This document shows positions 35,101-41,839 of a stretch of DNA of 64,000 bases, one piece after another. The stretch is from contig NC_044567.1 in NCBI RefSeq assembly GCF_007565055.1, positions 45,931,980-45,995,979 of the forward strand, given 5' to 3'. Below the pieces are notes generated by a model that saw nothing but the letters and a program-made list of their open reading frames with translations, did not search any database and was not told the DNA's origin. Each line of letters starts with the position of its first letter. Within the stretch, counting starts at the first letter, position 1. Source of the stretch: Rhinopithecus roxellana. Its lineage: Eukaryota > Chordata > Mammalia > Primates > Cercopithecidae. Made by a program: the position numbers and the translations under genes.

Positions 35101-38100
35101 CGCTGAGGTCAGAAGGATTCAGAGGAGATCAAAGAGAAGGTGAAGGACTCAGAGACTACACAGGGGGTCAAGAAGGCCACAGAAGGGATGTCAGTGTCTC
35201 ACCACCGGGCCATGGTCCCAGGCCGGGGTGGGGCATAGCTGTCATGCTGGTGCAGCTGTAGGAAGTCTCGGCCTGGGCCCCGCGCCAGCTCAGTGATCTC
35301 TTGGGCCCACCACCGTGCCTGCCGGTAGCTGCTGCACTTGAGAATCAAGGACCTGGATGGGAACGATGAGATGGACCATAAATCCTCGCCCTCCATACAT
35401 ATGATCTTGCCCAGAGACCTCCCCTTTCTTTCTCACTTCCTCCCTTGGTCCCTAATCACAACTCCACAGAGACAGGGTGTGTATGTATCTGCCTTATTTG
35501 TTTATTTATTTTTGACACAGAGTTTAGCTCTTGTCCCCCAGGTTGGAATGCAGTGGTGCGATCTCTGCTTACTGCAACCTCTGCACCCTGGCTTCAAGCG
35601 ATTCTCCTGCCTCAGCCTCCCAAATAGCTGAGATTACAGGCCAGCACCACCACACCTGGCTAATTTTTGCATTTTTAGTAGAGACAGGGTTTTACCATGT
35701 TGGCCAGGCTGGTCTCGAACTCCTGACCTCAGGTGATCCGCCCACCTCGGCCTCCCGAAGTGCTGGGATTACAGGCATGAGAAACCGTGCCTGGCCGTAT
35801 CCACCTTACTAACAGTTGGAGCCTAGTATTTTATCAGCAACCAGTATTATACCAGGCACTCAGGTTTGTTGAATGAACAAACGAACAAATGGAATTTCCT
35901 TTATGTCAGCAGTTCCTTTCCTGGGCTTCTACTAATCCCCTTTCTCTGGGCCCAGTCTCTAAGAGCAGTCCCAAGCATCTGGCTAGACCAGTTCCCTGGT
36001 TCAAAACTATGTCCGGATCCAGGGAGGTGGGAAAGCTTTCCTCTCTACTGTGGTCTCTCTTACTCAACTCCCAGCAGGGCTGTAGGCTGGCTCACCACTC
36101 AGCTGGTGTCTCCCACCCCAGGGAGGCCTCACCTGTGGGAGGTGTCGATCCGCACGCCGTACCGTGCCTCCGTGCTCCTTTTCCCCACCTGCACCTCAAA
36201 GCCAGGGTCAAAGAGCTGAACAAATGAGATGGCACCCGTCTCGAGGCACATGTACAGCAGGAAGGAGTCCTTCACCACCAGCCACCTAGAGCAGAAAGGC
36301 TCCCTGTGTTCCTCTCTGCCCTCGCAATTTTATTCCTCACCCCCACCCACTGCCCAGCTGCTCGGCCATAGCCCTTACCTCTTGGACCAGCGATAACAAA
36401 CTTGGTCTCGGCCACAGCAGGTGAGACCAGGAACGCGGTGGCCACCTGAGCGCTTCCGGATCGTCCCCTCCCTGTGGGACAATCAGGAAGACAGGCTGGA
36501 TGAGGACTCCAGACCCCCAGCCCACCTTGCACTGCTTGCCCCATTCTCAGGCAGGGAGAAATTAAGAGTGATGTCTACGGATGCCTGGGTGAAGGGGGCC
36601 AGACACTCACAGTCCTTTGCAGCCCAGGTCTGGGATAAAGGACAGCTGACTGACTTCCAGGAATTCTGTCTGCAAAGGAAAACAAAAGGCCAGAGAAGAC
36701 ACCTGGCTTTCAGCTCCTCAGACCCTGGGGCCCCTGGCCCTCCTTCCCCTGAGGGTCTGATGATCCTGCTCCACATCTAAAATCAGTTCCTGGACCTTAC
36801 CAAAGCATGGTAGTTGCGATAGAAAGACATGGTCAAGAGGCGGTTGAGGTAATTCTCCAGGTATTTCTAAAGTGGAGATGAGAGAGAGAGAGACAGATGG
36901 GACCAGAGCCATTTGCACATCCAATCCCTTCCCAGAGGACCTGGCATCTGGTCCCACCTGTTTGCTGGCTGCATGTCTGGTGGAGCCCTCAGGACCTGCC
37001 CGGGGTAGAGAGGGCATCTCTCTGTTGGCTGCATCTTGGGCTGGAGAATAGGCAACGGCAAAACTGTGGAAAGGATGGATGAGGTTCAGGTAAGAGCTGG
37101 GAGGCTGGGTGCTCTGGTTCCTGAAAACACTGGAGATGGGGCTTGGAGGAAAAGAGGAGGCCTGGAGATGGCCAGGTGTGGTGGCTCATGCCTGGAATCC
37201 CAGCACTTGGGGAGGCTGCAGCAGGCGGATCACTTGAGCTCAGGAATTTAAGACCAGCCTGGGCAACACAACAGCACCCCATCTCTACAAAATACACAAA
37301 AATTAGTTAGGTATGGTGGCTGTGGTCCCAGCTACTCGGGAGGCTGAGGTGGGAGGATTGCTTGAGCCCAGGAGGTTGACGTGAGCCAAGATCATACCAG
37401 TGCACTCTAGCCTGGGTGACAGAGGGAGACCTTGTCCAAAACAAAAACAAAAACCAAGCAAAAGTCCTAGAGTCTGGCAAAAGGAAGGCCCCCTACCCTG
37501 GGAATGGAGAGTAGAAAAGGGTGAGGCTGCCAAGAGCATTTTGGGCATCCCGCCCAGCTGAGATGCTGGCACAGAACCATGGACAGGGAAAGCTGAGCAG
37601 GGAAAGTTTCCTGGTAACTGGGGTCAGGGGAGGAGCCCAGTGGCCAGAGTTGCAGGGAGGAAAGATTGTGGCCTGGGGGTGAGACAGGCAGAAAGGAGGG
37701 TGGGGGGAACCTGCCCTCTACAGAAATCAGTCTGATCCCCCTCACCGAGCCAGAGGGAGCAGACTCATCAAGACTTTGTGTCTCAGGAGGTCCCGATGCA
37801 GCTCCTGAAAATGACGAAACTTCTTCTTGGTTGTCCAGGTAAAGTCGCCGTGAGTCAAGCGGACAGAATACAGAGTGCAGGTTCCCACCTAGGGTTGTGA
37901 GGAACTGAATGGATGACCCCTGTGTTGAGTCCCCGCCTCCCCACTCTGGCCAGCCCTCCCTTTCCCTCTTCCCTGGGGCCAGCACAGCCACTTTGGATCC
38001 ATTCCGGGCCGCTCTCCCTTTCCCCCTCCCTGGGGCCAGTCTGGCCACCTTGGATCCGCTGGTGTATCTTTCGGTGCCCACCACCCGGGCTGTGACAGGG

Positions 38101-38389
38101 ACCCCAGTTGCGAACACCAAGGGGTGCACTTTCAGAGGCTGAAGCTCATAGATGGCCAGAAACGGGTGCATCCGGTCGGCTAGGAGGAAAGAAAGTCGAG
38201 GAGTGTAGACCCCCACAGGCCCCAGCCCCCTGGCTCCCCACGCCTCTCCTCCCTGAGGGCCATTCATATTCTCTGTGTACCTGGGTCCTCTCCCTCCCTC
38301 AGAGTGTCCACCTCATCGGACTCCATCTGGAGCTGGCTGGAGTCCAGCTCGCCCCCAGTGGGGAAGAGGCTCTCAGGGGTCGCCATCAT
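22927..38389 (-). CDS. PLD2: PLD2, phospholipase D2 (complete, 24 coding exons)
   Basis: PLD2 hydrolyses phosphatidylcholine to phosphatidic acid and choline at the plasma membrane, depends on PIP2, and acts in vesicle traffic and receptor signalling. Coding exons on the minus strand, 5' to 3': 38389-38281, 38179-38049, 37888-37746, 37063-36958, 36866-36801, 36669-36611, 36471-36379, 36285-36133, 35352-35203, 31251-31168, 31024-30946, 30187-30077, 29900-29730, 28747-28621, 28430-28312, 28220-28107, 27647-27543, 27340-27252, 27143-27030, 26877-26828, 26551-26417, 26205-26052, 24125-24011, 23151-22927. All introns are GT-AG and the phases agree. The sum is 2802 nt, giving 933 residues plus stop, the human length. 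The PX region is at about 65-195 and PH at about 203-311. HKD1 is H442/K444/D449 and HKD2 is H756/K758/D763. The protein ends PLEVWT. Compared with human from memory, codon 2 is ATG rather than ACG, and residue 759 in HKD2 is Met rather than Val. No break was seen. Confidence 0.97.
23279..23858 (-). repeat. Outer Alu of a nest (PLD2 intron 24)
   Basis: Parts 23279-23449 and 23722-23858. The break falls at CTAACTTTTGTAC/CCAATTTTTGTAC, the target duplication of the inner Alu. Confidence 0.88.
23450..23721 (-). repeat. Inner Alu with internal deletion
   Basis: CAGACAGAGTTTCGCTCTTA to GCGCCCGGCC. About 30 nt between CAGGCTCCC and CACCCAGC are missing. Confidence 0.88.
24011..24125 (-). CDS. PLD2: PLD2 exon, residues 821-859
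   Basis: The acceptor CCATAG precedes TGTCATTCTTGG ([20 protein letters not shown]). The exon ends NANIYEQ before GTGGGAAC. Confidence 0.95.
24222..24540 (+). repeat. Alu (older), PLD2 intron 23
   Basis: GGCTGGGTGCAGCGGCTCATG to a CAAACAAACAAAAAC tail. Confidence 0.88.
24703..24999 (-). repeat. Alu, PLD2 intron 23
   Basis: T run, GAGACGAAGTCTAGCTTTG to GCGCCCGGCC. The target AAAATAATTACTTTT/AAAAATTACTTTT flanks it. Confidence 0.92.
25036..25215 (+). repeat. Internally deleted Alu, PLD2 intron 23
   Basis: TGGTGGGATGCGGTGGTTCAC joins directly to right-arm CCCAGCTATTCGGGAGG, with a CAA-rich tail. Confidence 0.82.
25228..25530 (+). repeat. Alu, PLD2 intron 23
   Basis: GGCCAGGTGCAGTGGCTCAC to an A tail. 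AAAGATTTTTTTCAT and AAAGATTTTTTCTCAT flank it. Confidence 0.92.
25601..25918 (-). repeat. Alu, PLD2 intron 23
   Basis: TTTGTTTGTTTG tail then GGCAGAGTCTCGCTCTG to GCGCCCAGCC. A 10-bp local duplication, AGTGCTGGGA, lies near its left-arm end. Confidence 0.9.
26052..26205 (-). CDS. PLD2: PLD2 exon, residues 770-821
   Basis: The acceptor CCCCAG precedes GTTCTGCAAACATC. With the previous exon it restores [18 protein letters not shown], the conserved stretch after HKD2. The donor is GTAGAGC. Confidence 0.95.
26417..26551 (-). CDS. PLD2: PLD2 exon, residues 725-770 (HKD motif 2)
   Basis: The acceptor GTGCAG precedes TGGGGACAGCATGG ([18 protein letters not shown]). The second catalytic [14 protein letters not shown], has H756, K758 and D763 intact. 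Met759 replaces the Val I recall in human. The donor is GTCAGTGCC. Confidence 0.96.
26828..26877 (-). CDS. PLD2: PLD2 exon, residues 708-725
   Basis: A 50-nt exon. The acceptor TCTCAG precedes GACCCTGTGTCG ([16 protein letters not shown]). The donor is GTGAGTGC. Confidence 0.95.
27030..27143 (-). CDS. PLD2: PLD2 exon, residues 670-708
   Basis: The acceptor CTCCCCAG precedes ACAGGGGCAGTG ([20 protein letters not shown]). The QGQCF stretch differs from QGWCY that I recall in human. The donor is GTGACC. Confidence 0.93.
27252..27340 (-). CDS. PLD2: PLD2 exon, residues 641-670
   Basis: The acceptor GCCCCAG precedes AATCAGTTCTTC ([20 protein letters not shown]). The donor GTAAGG splits the Lys codon of KAHK. 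Confidence 0.95.
27543..27647 (-). CDS. PLD2: PLD2 exon, residues 606-640
   Basis: The acceptor CCCTAG precedes GTCTTGCGGTCAG ([20 protein letters not shown]). The exon ends HFLYIE before GTCTGACT. Confidence 0.95.
27698..27985 (-). repeat. Alu, PLD2 intron 17
   Basis: T run, CAGAGTCTCGCTCCCTTG to GCGCCCGGCC. The target GATGTGCTTCTT is present at 27667 and 27988. Confidence 0.92.
28107..28220 (-). CDS. PLD2: PLD2 exon, residues 568-605
   Basis: The acceptor CACTTCAG precedes ACCACCAAGGCC ([18 protein letters not shown]). The exon ends QCTTVQ before GTGAGG. Confidence 0.95.
28312..28430 (-). CDS. PLD2: PLD2 exon, residues 528-567
   Basis: The acceptor CTCGCAG precedes ATTTCATTGACAGG ([20 protein letters not shown]). 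The exon ends WNFTK before GTGCTCG. Confidence 0.95.
28621..28747 (-). CDS. PLD2: PLD2 exon, residues 486-528
   Basis: The acceptor CCCTACAG precedes CCTCCCACCCCG ([20 protein letters not shown]). The Cys at residue 490 is Arg in human as I recall. The donor is GTGAAGCC. Confidence 0.95.
28967..29260 (-). repeat. Alu, PLD2 intron 14, first at shared target
   Basis: CAGACGGAGTCTCGCTCTTG to CGGCACCTGGCC. GGTTACAGCCCTTTT precedes it and GGTTACAGCACTTTT follows. Confidence 0.92.
29269..29564 (-). repeat. AluYR-type, PLD2 intron 14, second at same target
   Basis: T run, ACAGAGTCTCGCTCTGTCG, with the lineage-marking GTGGCCGGATCTCAGC. AGTTACAGCACTTTC follows it, a third copy of the target. Confidence 0.93.
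29730..29900 (-). CDS. PLD2: PLD2 exon, residues 429-485 (HKD motif 1)
   Basis: The acceptor CTCCAG precedes GTGATGCGTCACC ([20 protein letters not shown]). It contains the first HxKxxxxD catalytic motif with H442, K444 and D449, all intact. The donor is GTAATCC. Confidence 0.96.
30077..30187 (-). CDS. PLD2: PLD2 exon, residues 392-428
   Basis: The acceptor CCACCAG precedes GAGGAGGGTGTCC ([19 protein letters not shown]). The exon ends HPNIK before GTGACT. Confidence 0.95.
30370..30585. repeat. Imperfect (CCAT)n-like tetranucleotide tract, PLD2 intron 12
   Basis: Repeated CATCCAT, CTATCCA and ACCCACC units over about 215 bp, degenerate. Confidence 0.8.
30946..31024 (-). CDS. PLD2: PLD2 exon, residues 365-391
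   Basis: The acceptor ATCCCAG precedes GTTGAGTCCTGAGG, completing Trp and reading [19 protein letters not shown]. The donor is GTGAGG. Confidence 0.95.
31168..31251 (-). CDS. PLD2: PLD2 exon, residues 337-365
   Basis: The acceptor CCCCAG precedes GTTTGTGAATGG ([19 protein letters not shown]). It begins the catalytic region. The donor GTGAGTGG splits the second Trp codon of TDWW. Confidence 0.95.
31839..31857. repeat. (AT)n tract at Alu tail
   Basis: About 9 AT dinucleotides, between the A run of the target site and the minus Alu. Confidence 0.9.
31858..32143 (-). repeat. Alu in L1 fragment, PLD2 intron 10
   Basis: GCTTTTTTGAGATGGTGTCC to GCGACTGGCC. Target GGCAGTACCAAAA / AGCAGTATCAAAA flanks it. 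Confidence 0.9.
32414..32711 (+). repeat. Alu, PLD2 intron 10
   Basis: GGCCAGGCGAGGTGGCTCATG to an A tail. Confidence 0.92.
32712..33045 (+). repeat. AluYR-type, PLD2 intron 10
   Basis: GGCCGGGCGCGGTGGCTTAAG and GAGATCCGGCCACCGC. The tail is rich in CAA and CCAA units. Confidence 0.92.
33190..33445 (-). repeat. L1 3' fragment, PLD2 intron 10
   Basis: CACAGGCAACTGCTGATCTG and ATTTCCATCACT match the reverse complement of the plus-strand L1 fragment at 40745-40985. Confidence 0.65.
33449..34050 (+). repeat. Outer Alu of a nest, PLD2 intron 10
   Basis: Parts 33449-33577 and 33881-34050 surround another Alu. ACAAAAATTA marks the break. Confidence 0.88.
33578..33880 (+). repeat. Inner Alu of a nest, PLD2 intron 10
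   Basis: GGCCGGGCGCTGTGGTTCACG to CAAACAAATAAAC and an A-rich tail ending AAAAATTA, which repeats the target. Confidence 0.9.
34057..34360 (+). repeat. Old Alu (AluJ-like), PLD2 intron 10
   Basis: AGGCGAGGCACTGTCCCTCATG, diverged, to CAAACAAAAACC. Confidence 0.82.
34390..34600 (+). repeat. L2-like 3' fragment hosting an Alu, PLD2 intron 10
   Basis: CTGGAAACCTTCCTGATATC ... TGCTAGGTGCTTAGAAAATG, resuming after the Alu as TTTATTAAATGAAGG. Confidence 0.65.
34599..34873 (+). repeat. Alu, 3' region deleted, PLD2 intron 10
   Basis: GGCCGGGCGTGGTGGCTCATG; the CACTGCACTCCAGCC stretch is missing. A perfect 15-bp target duplication, GAAAATGTTTATTAA, lies at 34584 and 34874. Confidence 0.92.
35203..35352 (-). 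CDS. PLD2: PLD2 exon, residues 287-337 (PH end)
   Basis: The acceptor CCATCCAG precedes GTCCTTGATTCTC ([19 protein letters not shown]). At 150 nt the exon preserves frame if skipped. It is flanked by Alus in opposite orientation (plus-strand copies downstream in intron 10, a minus-strand copy at 35505-35796 in intron 9). Confidence 0.95.
35505..35796 (-). repeat. Alu, PLD2 intron 9
   Basis: TTGACACAGAGTTTAGCTCTTG to CGTGCCTGGCC. It is opposite in orientation to the plus-strand Alus of intron 10. Confidence 0.9.
36133..36285 (-). CDS. PLD2: PLD2 exon, residues 236-287 (PH)
   Basis: The acceptor CTCTAG precedes GTGGCTGGTGGTG ([17 protein letters not shown]). The exon covers the core PH strands and ends CCCACAG before GTGAGGCC. 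Confidence 0.95.
36379..36471 (-). CDS. PLD2: PLD2 exon, residues 205-236 (PH start)
   Basis: The acceptor CCCACAG precedes GGAGGGGACGATCC ([15 protein letters not shown]). The exon carries the [13 protein letters not shown] segment beginning the PH domain. The donor is GTAAGGG. Confidence 0.95.
36611..36669 (-). CDS. PLD2: PLD2 exon, residues 186-205
   Basis: The acceptor TTTGCAG precedes ACAGAATTCCTGG ([19 protein letters not shown]). The donor is GTGAGTG. It links the PX and PH regions. Confidence 0.94.
36801..36866 (-). CDS. PLD2: PLD2 exon, residues 164-185 (PX end)
   Basis: The acceptor CACTTTAG precedes AAATACCTGGAG ([20 protein letters not shown]). The donor is GTAAGG. The last residue is Leu where I recall Met in human. 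Confidence 0.94.
36958..37063 (-). CDS. PLD2: PLD2 exon, residues 128-163 (PX)
   Basis: The acceptor CCACAG precedes TTTTGCCGTTGCC (FAVAYSPA). The exon includes [20 protein letters not shown] and ends at a GTGGGACC donor. It is PX-domain sequence. Confidence 0.95.
37170..37456 (+). repeat. Alu, PLD2 intron 4
   Basis: TGGCCAGGTGTGGTGGCTCATG to CAAAACAAAAACAAAAACC. It has small internal deletions. Confidence 0.88.
37746..37888 (-). CDS. PLD2: PLD2 exon, residues 81-128 (PX start)
   Basis: The acceptor CCCTAG precedes GTGGGAACCTGC ([16 protein letters not shown]). The exon contains the basic [18 protein letters not shown] stretch of the phosphoinositide-binding PX domain and ends in CTCG before GTGAGG. 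Confidence 0.95.
38049..38179 (-). CDS. PLD2: PLD2 exon, residues 37-80
   Basis: The acceptor TCCTAG precedes CCGACCGGATGCAC ([13 protein letters not shown]). The exon ends GGATCCAAG before the donor GTGGCC. It leads into the PX domain. Confidence 0.95.
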
Positions 38390-38390
38390 C
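38281..38390 (-). CDS. PLD2: PLD2 first coding exon, residues 1-37
   Basis: The acceptor CCTAG is followed by one base and then ATG ATG GCG. The exon encodes an N-terminus reading [19 protein letters not shown] and ends GAGGACCCAG before GTACACAG. The first ATG at 38389 aligns with the human start; the second is probably a CpG transition of the human Thr2 codon ACG. Initiation at either Met would change the protein by one residue. Confidence 0.95.
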
Positions 38391-38499
38391 CTAGGAATAT
38401 AGGGAATCCTCAGGGAGGCGAGTTGCCCTGCAGGACCCGCCCACCATCCTAACTCCCACAGGTCCTCCTCTTCCCCCACGGACTCCTGACCGCCCGCTG

Positions 38500-39480
38500 A
38501 TGACGCCCGACCAGTTTGCAACGCCCCACCGACCCCTTCGAGCCCCCATCCCCTACCTTAGTCCTTCATCCACAATCCCAGTCCCAGTCCCGCTCCCCGA
38601 CCCCCGCCCCGTCCCGTAACCAGAGACCCGGGGAACACCCAGCCAGGCCCGGAAGGCTCCGACCTGGGGCGGCACAGCAGCTGCGCGGGGAAGCGGCCCC
38701 GGGTGGTCGGGAGAGCGCGGGGCTACGGGGCTTACGCCAGGCCAGGCGGGCCGGGGACAGGGGTCCAGGCAGGAATGAGGAAGTTACGCGATCCCCGCCG
38801 GGGGGAGAAACCCCGAAATCTGAGCGTGCGACTGAGTCTGGAGGCTCTGCAGCCCGAGCCCTTTCCGTCCCCGCCCGATTTCCGGGACCGGGGACCCCCG
38901 CGCGCCCCTTCCCGGCCCCCTCACCCTGGCAGACGGAGCCAGCGCCCACGCGGGTTCCCGAGCCAAGCGAGCAGAGCGGAGCCGGAGCCGGAGCCCACGC
39001 CCCAGCAGGCCGGGGCGGGGCTGGGGCTCAGGGCCTGCCTTCGGGGGCGGGACGGCGCCCGGCCTCACCTCCGCGGGATTCTCGTCTGTCCTGTCCCGCC
39101 CCCGCCGCCCTCGGCCCGCCCGGCCGCCCTCGGCCTGCCCCGCTGCCCCGCTGCCCCGCTGCCCCGCCGGCCCGCGCACCACCGGGAGTCCGGGGGGCTG
39201 CCCTGTGCCCTGCAGGGCGCGGGGCGTGAGCCTCTCGGTAGACCGGCAAGTGCTGCAAGGCTTCGGGGCGTCCCGCGCCGTCGGTCCTAGCGTGCCCGGC
39301 TTCCGCCCGCCGCCCGCCGGGGCACCCCGCGCTTCGCGCATTCTTCTGCTCGGCGTCCGCCCCGGGCCCCTCCAGCCGCGGGCGCTGCCTCGGCCCCCAG
39401 GGGCACGCGCCTCCGCTGCGGGAGCTGCAGGTGGGTGCCCCGCTCCCAGACCCGCTGCGAGCCACATTCGGCCTAGCCCA
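38500..39480. promoter_or_regulatory. CpG island, PLD2 promoter, possibly bidirectional
   Basis: Very high GC and CpG density with repeated CCCCGCC boxes and a short CCCCGCTG tandem at about 39138-39170. It precedes PLD2 on the minus strand. On the plus strand it precedes the small two-exon gene near 43 kb, and a CAG|GTAGCG donor-like site ends the island at 39480. Long open frames on both strands here are products of GC richness. Confidence 0.75.
38925..39030 (-). other. PLD2: Candidate PLD2 non-coding exon 1
   Basis: The coding start lies in an exon preceded by a splice acceptor, so a 5' UTR exon must lie upstream. A donor reading CAGG|GTGAGG on the minus strand at 38924/38923 follows GC-rich sequence within the CpG island. 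A second donor-like site at 39068 (GGAG|GTGAGG) is an alternative. The 5' limit is a guess. Confidence 0.45.
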
Positions 39481-39569
39481 GGTAGCGTTTGTACCTGGAA
39501 GGAATGAGGGCGTAAAAGGCCCGAGGGGTGGTGGCTATAAACCCATTAGTGTATGAAAGCGGGCATTCT

Positions 39570-39680
39570 TTCATTCATTCACCAAACATTTATTGCGCGC
39601 TTACTCCTTGCTAGACACTGAGCGAATGGTAGTAAATAAGATGGTTACAGAGCCTGCTGAGCTGGAATTGACAGTCTAGG
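39570..39680 (+). repeat. L2/MIR-class ancient repeat
   Basis: TCATTCATTCACCAAACATTTATTG and TGCTAGACACTGAGCG. The family is uncertain. Confidence 0.5.
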
Positions 39681-39734
39681 GGGAAATAAAATTTTTTCGG
39701 GTATTAAAATACAAGATATTTCAATCTTTTTTAA

Positions 39735-40160
39735 AAAGCAGATTTATTTTTCTCTTCTTTTGATAGACATGTGTGTTTCCAGTTTTGCCCATTGTTTTAG
39801 CTCCTGTAAACATTCCTGTCTTTGTGTGGATAGTTTTCCTTTATCTTGGGTAACTAGGGAGTGGAGTTGTTCGATCATGTAAGTGTATGTTTAACTTATA
39901 AGAAACTATCACACGATTTTTTTTGAAATGGTTGTTCCATTCTAGATTTCCAAAATCAGTGTATGGTGGTTCCAGTTATTCTATGGCATGGCCAACATTT
40001 GATATTCTAAATCTTTAGCGTTGGCCGTTGAATGGATGTCATAGGCACACCATTGCAATTTGATTTACATTTCTCTGGAGATAATGTATTGACCATGTTT
40101 CACGCGCTGATTGGCCATTTGTATGCATTCTTTTATAAAGTGCCTATTCAGTCTTTTGCT
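39735..40160 (-). repeat. L1 fragment (old L1M type)
   Basis: GTTTAACTTATAAGAAACTATC, GGTTCCAGTTATTC, GATTTACATTTCTCTGGAG and GATTGGCCATTTGTATGC follow the reverse strand of L1 3' sequence. Confidence 0.7.
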
Positions 40161-40165
40161 AATAT

Positions 40166-40417
40166 TTATTTATTTATTTATTTTTTGAGATGGAGTCTCG
40201 CTCTTGTTGCCCATGCTGTAGAGCAGTGGCGTGATCTCGGCTCACTGCAACCTCCCCCTTCCGGGTTCAAGGGCTTTCTGGCTAATTTTTGTATTTTTAG
40301 TAGAGACGGGTTTCACCATGTTGGCCAGGCTGGTCTCAAACTCCAGACCTCAAGTGATCCGCCCTCCTTGGCTTCCTAAAGTGCTGTGATTACAGGCGTG
40401 AGCCACCATCCCCGGAC
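40166..40417 (-). repeat. Alu with internal deletion
   Basis: GAGATGGAGTCTCGCTCTTG to CATCCCCGGAC. About 45 nt are lost after CGGGTTCAAGGG. Target CTTTTGCTAAT flanks it. Confidence 0.88.
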
Positions 40418-40429
40418 TTTTGCTAATTT

Positions 40430-40736
40430 TTTCTTTTCTTTTCTTTTTTTTTTGAGACGGAGTTTCGCTCTTGTTGCCCAGTCTGGAGTGCAATGGCGGG
40501 ATCTTGGCTCACTGCAACCTCCGCCTCCCGGGTTCAAGCAATTCTCCTGCCTCAGCCTCCTGAGTAGCTGGAATTACAGCCACCGACCACCACGCCTAGC
40601 TAAATTTTTGTATTTTTAGTAGAGATGGGGTTTCACAATGTTGGCCAGGCTGGTCTGGAACTCCTGACCTCAGATGATCCACCCTCCTTGGCCTCCCAAA
40701 GTGCTGGGATTACAGGCGTGAGCCACCGTGCCTGGT
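40430..40736 (-). repeat. Alu
   Basis: TTTCTTTTCTTTTCTTT tail, GAGACGGAGTTTCGCTCTTG to CGTGCCTGGTC. Confidence 0.92.
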
Positions 40737-40739
40737 CAA

Positions 40740-40990
40740 AAACTTCTAAAACAGGGAAAAACAATCTATAGTGATGGAAATCAGATCAGTAGTTGCCTGT
40801 GGCAGGGTGTAAGGAAAAGATTGCCTGTAAAGGGAGGGAACATTTCAGGATGATGAGAATGCCCTATATTTTGATAGGAGTGGTGATTGCATGGGAGCAT
40901 ACACTTGTTAATACTCATGGAACTGTACGTTAAGATGTGTGCATTAAATTGTATGTACATTTTTGCTTCAATAAAGTTCATTGAAAGAAA
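40740..40990 (+). repeat. L1 3' end fragment
   Basis: GTAGTTGCCTGTGGCAGGGTG, GGAACTGTACGTTAAGATG and CTTCAATAAAGTTCATTG. Related in reverse to the element at 33190-33445. Confidence 0.68.
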
Positions 40991-40995
40991 AACAA

Positions 40996-41272
40996 GGCCC
41001 GGCGTGGTGGCTCATGCCTGTAATCCCGATACTTTGGGAGGCCGAGGTGGGTGGATCACAAGGTCAGGAGATCGAGACCATCTTGGCCAACGTGGTGAAA
41101 CCCCATCTCTACTAAAAATACAAAAAATTAGCTGAGCATGGTGACGCGTGCTACTCGGGAGGCTGAGACAGGAGAATTGCTTGAACCAGGGAGTCGGTGG
41201 TTTCAGTGAGCTGGGATAGTGCCACTACACTCCAGCCTGGTGACAGAGTGAGACTCCGTCTCAAAAAAAAGA
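40996..41272 (+). repeat. Alu, shortened
   Basis: GGCCCGGCGTGGTGGCTCATG to GTCTCAAAAAAAAG. About 20 nt are missing before CTACTCGGGAGG. Confidence 0.9.
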
Positions 41273-41531
41273 AAGACTGTGTAACTCAGGCAGTATGTGT
41301 CATCAGCAACCTAACGTTTCCCACATTGTGGTACCTTCACGGAATGATGAAACAGCCCTTGTACAGCTTTACTTACGAGCACTTAGAGTCCTTGGCTAGG
41401 ATGCTCTTGACTAGAGGGTCTCTGACTAGAGGGCCAGAGCCTCGGCTCTGGCCACCCTAAACTGGCTGAGGGCATCGATGCTTGGGGACATGCTTCAGAA
41501 GCTCAGTGTACTGGTTAAAAGAGTAGATTCT

Positions 41532-41832
41532 GGCTGGGTGTGGTGGCTGATGCCTGTAATCCCAGCACTTTGGGAGGCTGAGCCAGGCGGATCACTTGAG
41601 GTCAGGAGTCTGAAACTAGTCTAGACAACATGGTGAAAGCCCATCTCTACTAAAAATACAAATATGACTGGGGATGGTGGCGGGTGCCTGTAATCCCAGC
41701 TAATTGGGAGGCTGAGGCAAGAGAATCGCTTGAGCCCTGGAGGCAGAGGTTGCAGTGAGACAAGACTGCACCACTGTAATCCAGCCTGGACAACAGAGCA
41801 AGACTCCATCTCAAAAAGAAAAAAAAAGAAAG
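41532..41832 (+). repeat. Alu
   Basis: GGCTGGGTGTGGTGGCTGATG to an A-rich tail. Flanked by AGAGTAGATTCTGG / GAAAGTAGATTTTGG. Confidence 0.9.
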
Positions 41833-41839
41833 TAGATTT

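Noticed and set aside
37467..38267. 266-codon minus-strand frame over PLD2 exon 3 and adjacent introns
   Set aside because: It includes genuine exon 3 sequence but runs through splice sites; the spliced gene explains it fully.
38516..39507. Frames of 195-237 codons in the PLD2 CpG island
   Set aside because: Same compositional effect. Overlapping frames on both strands have no protein-like conservation that I recognise.
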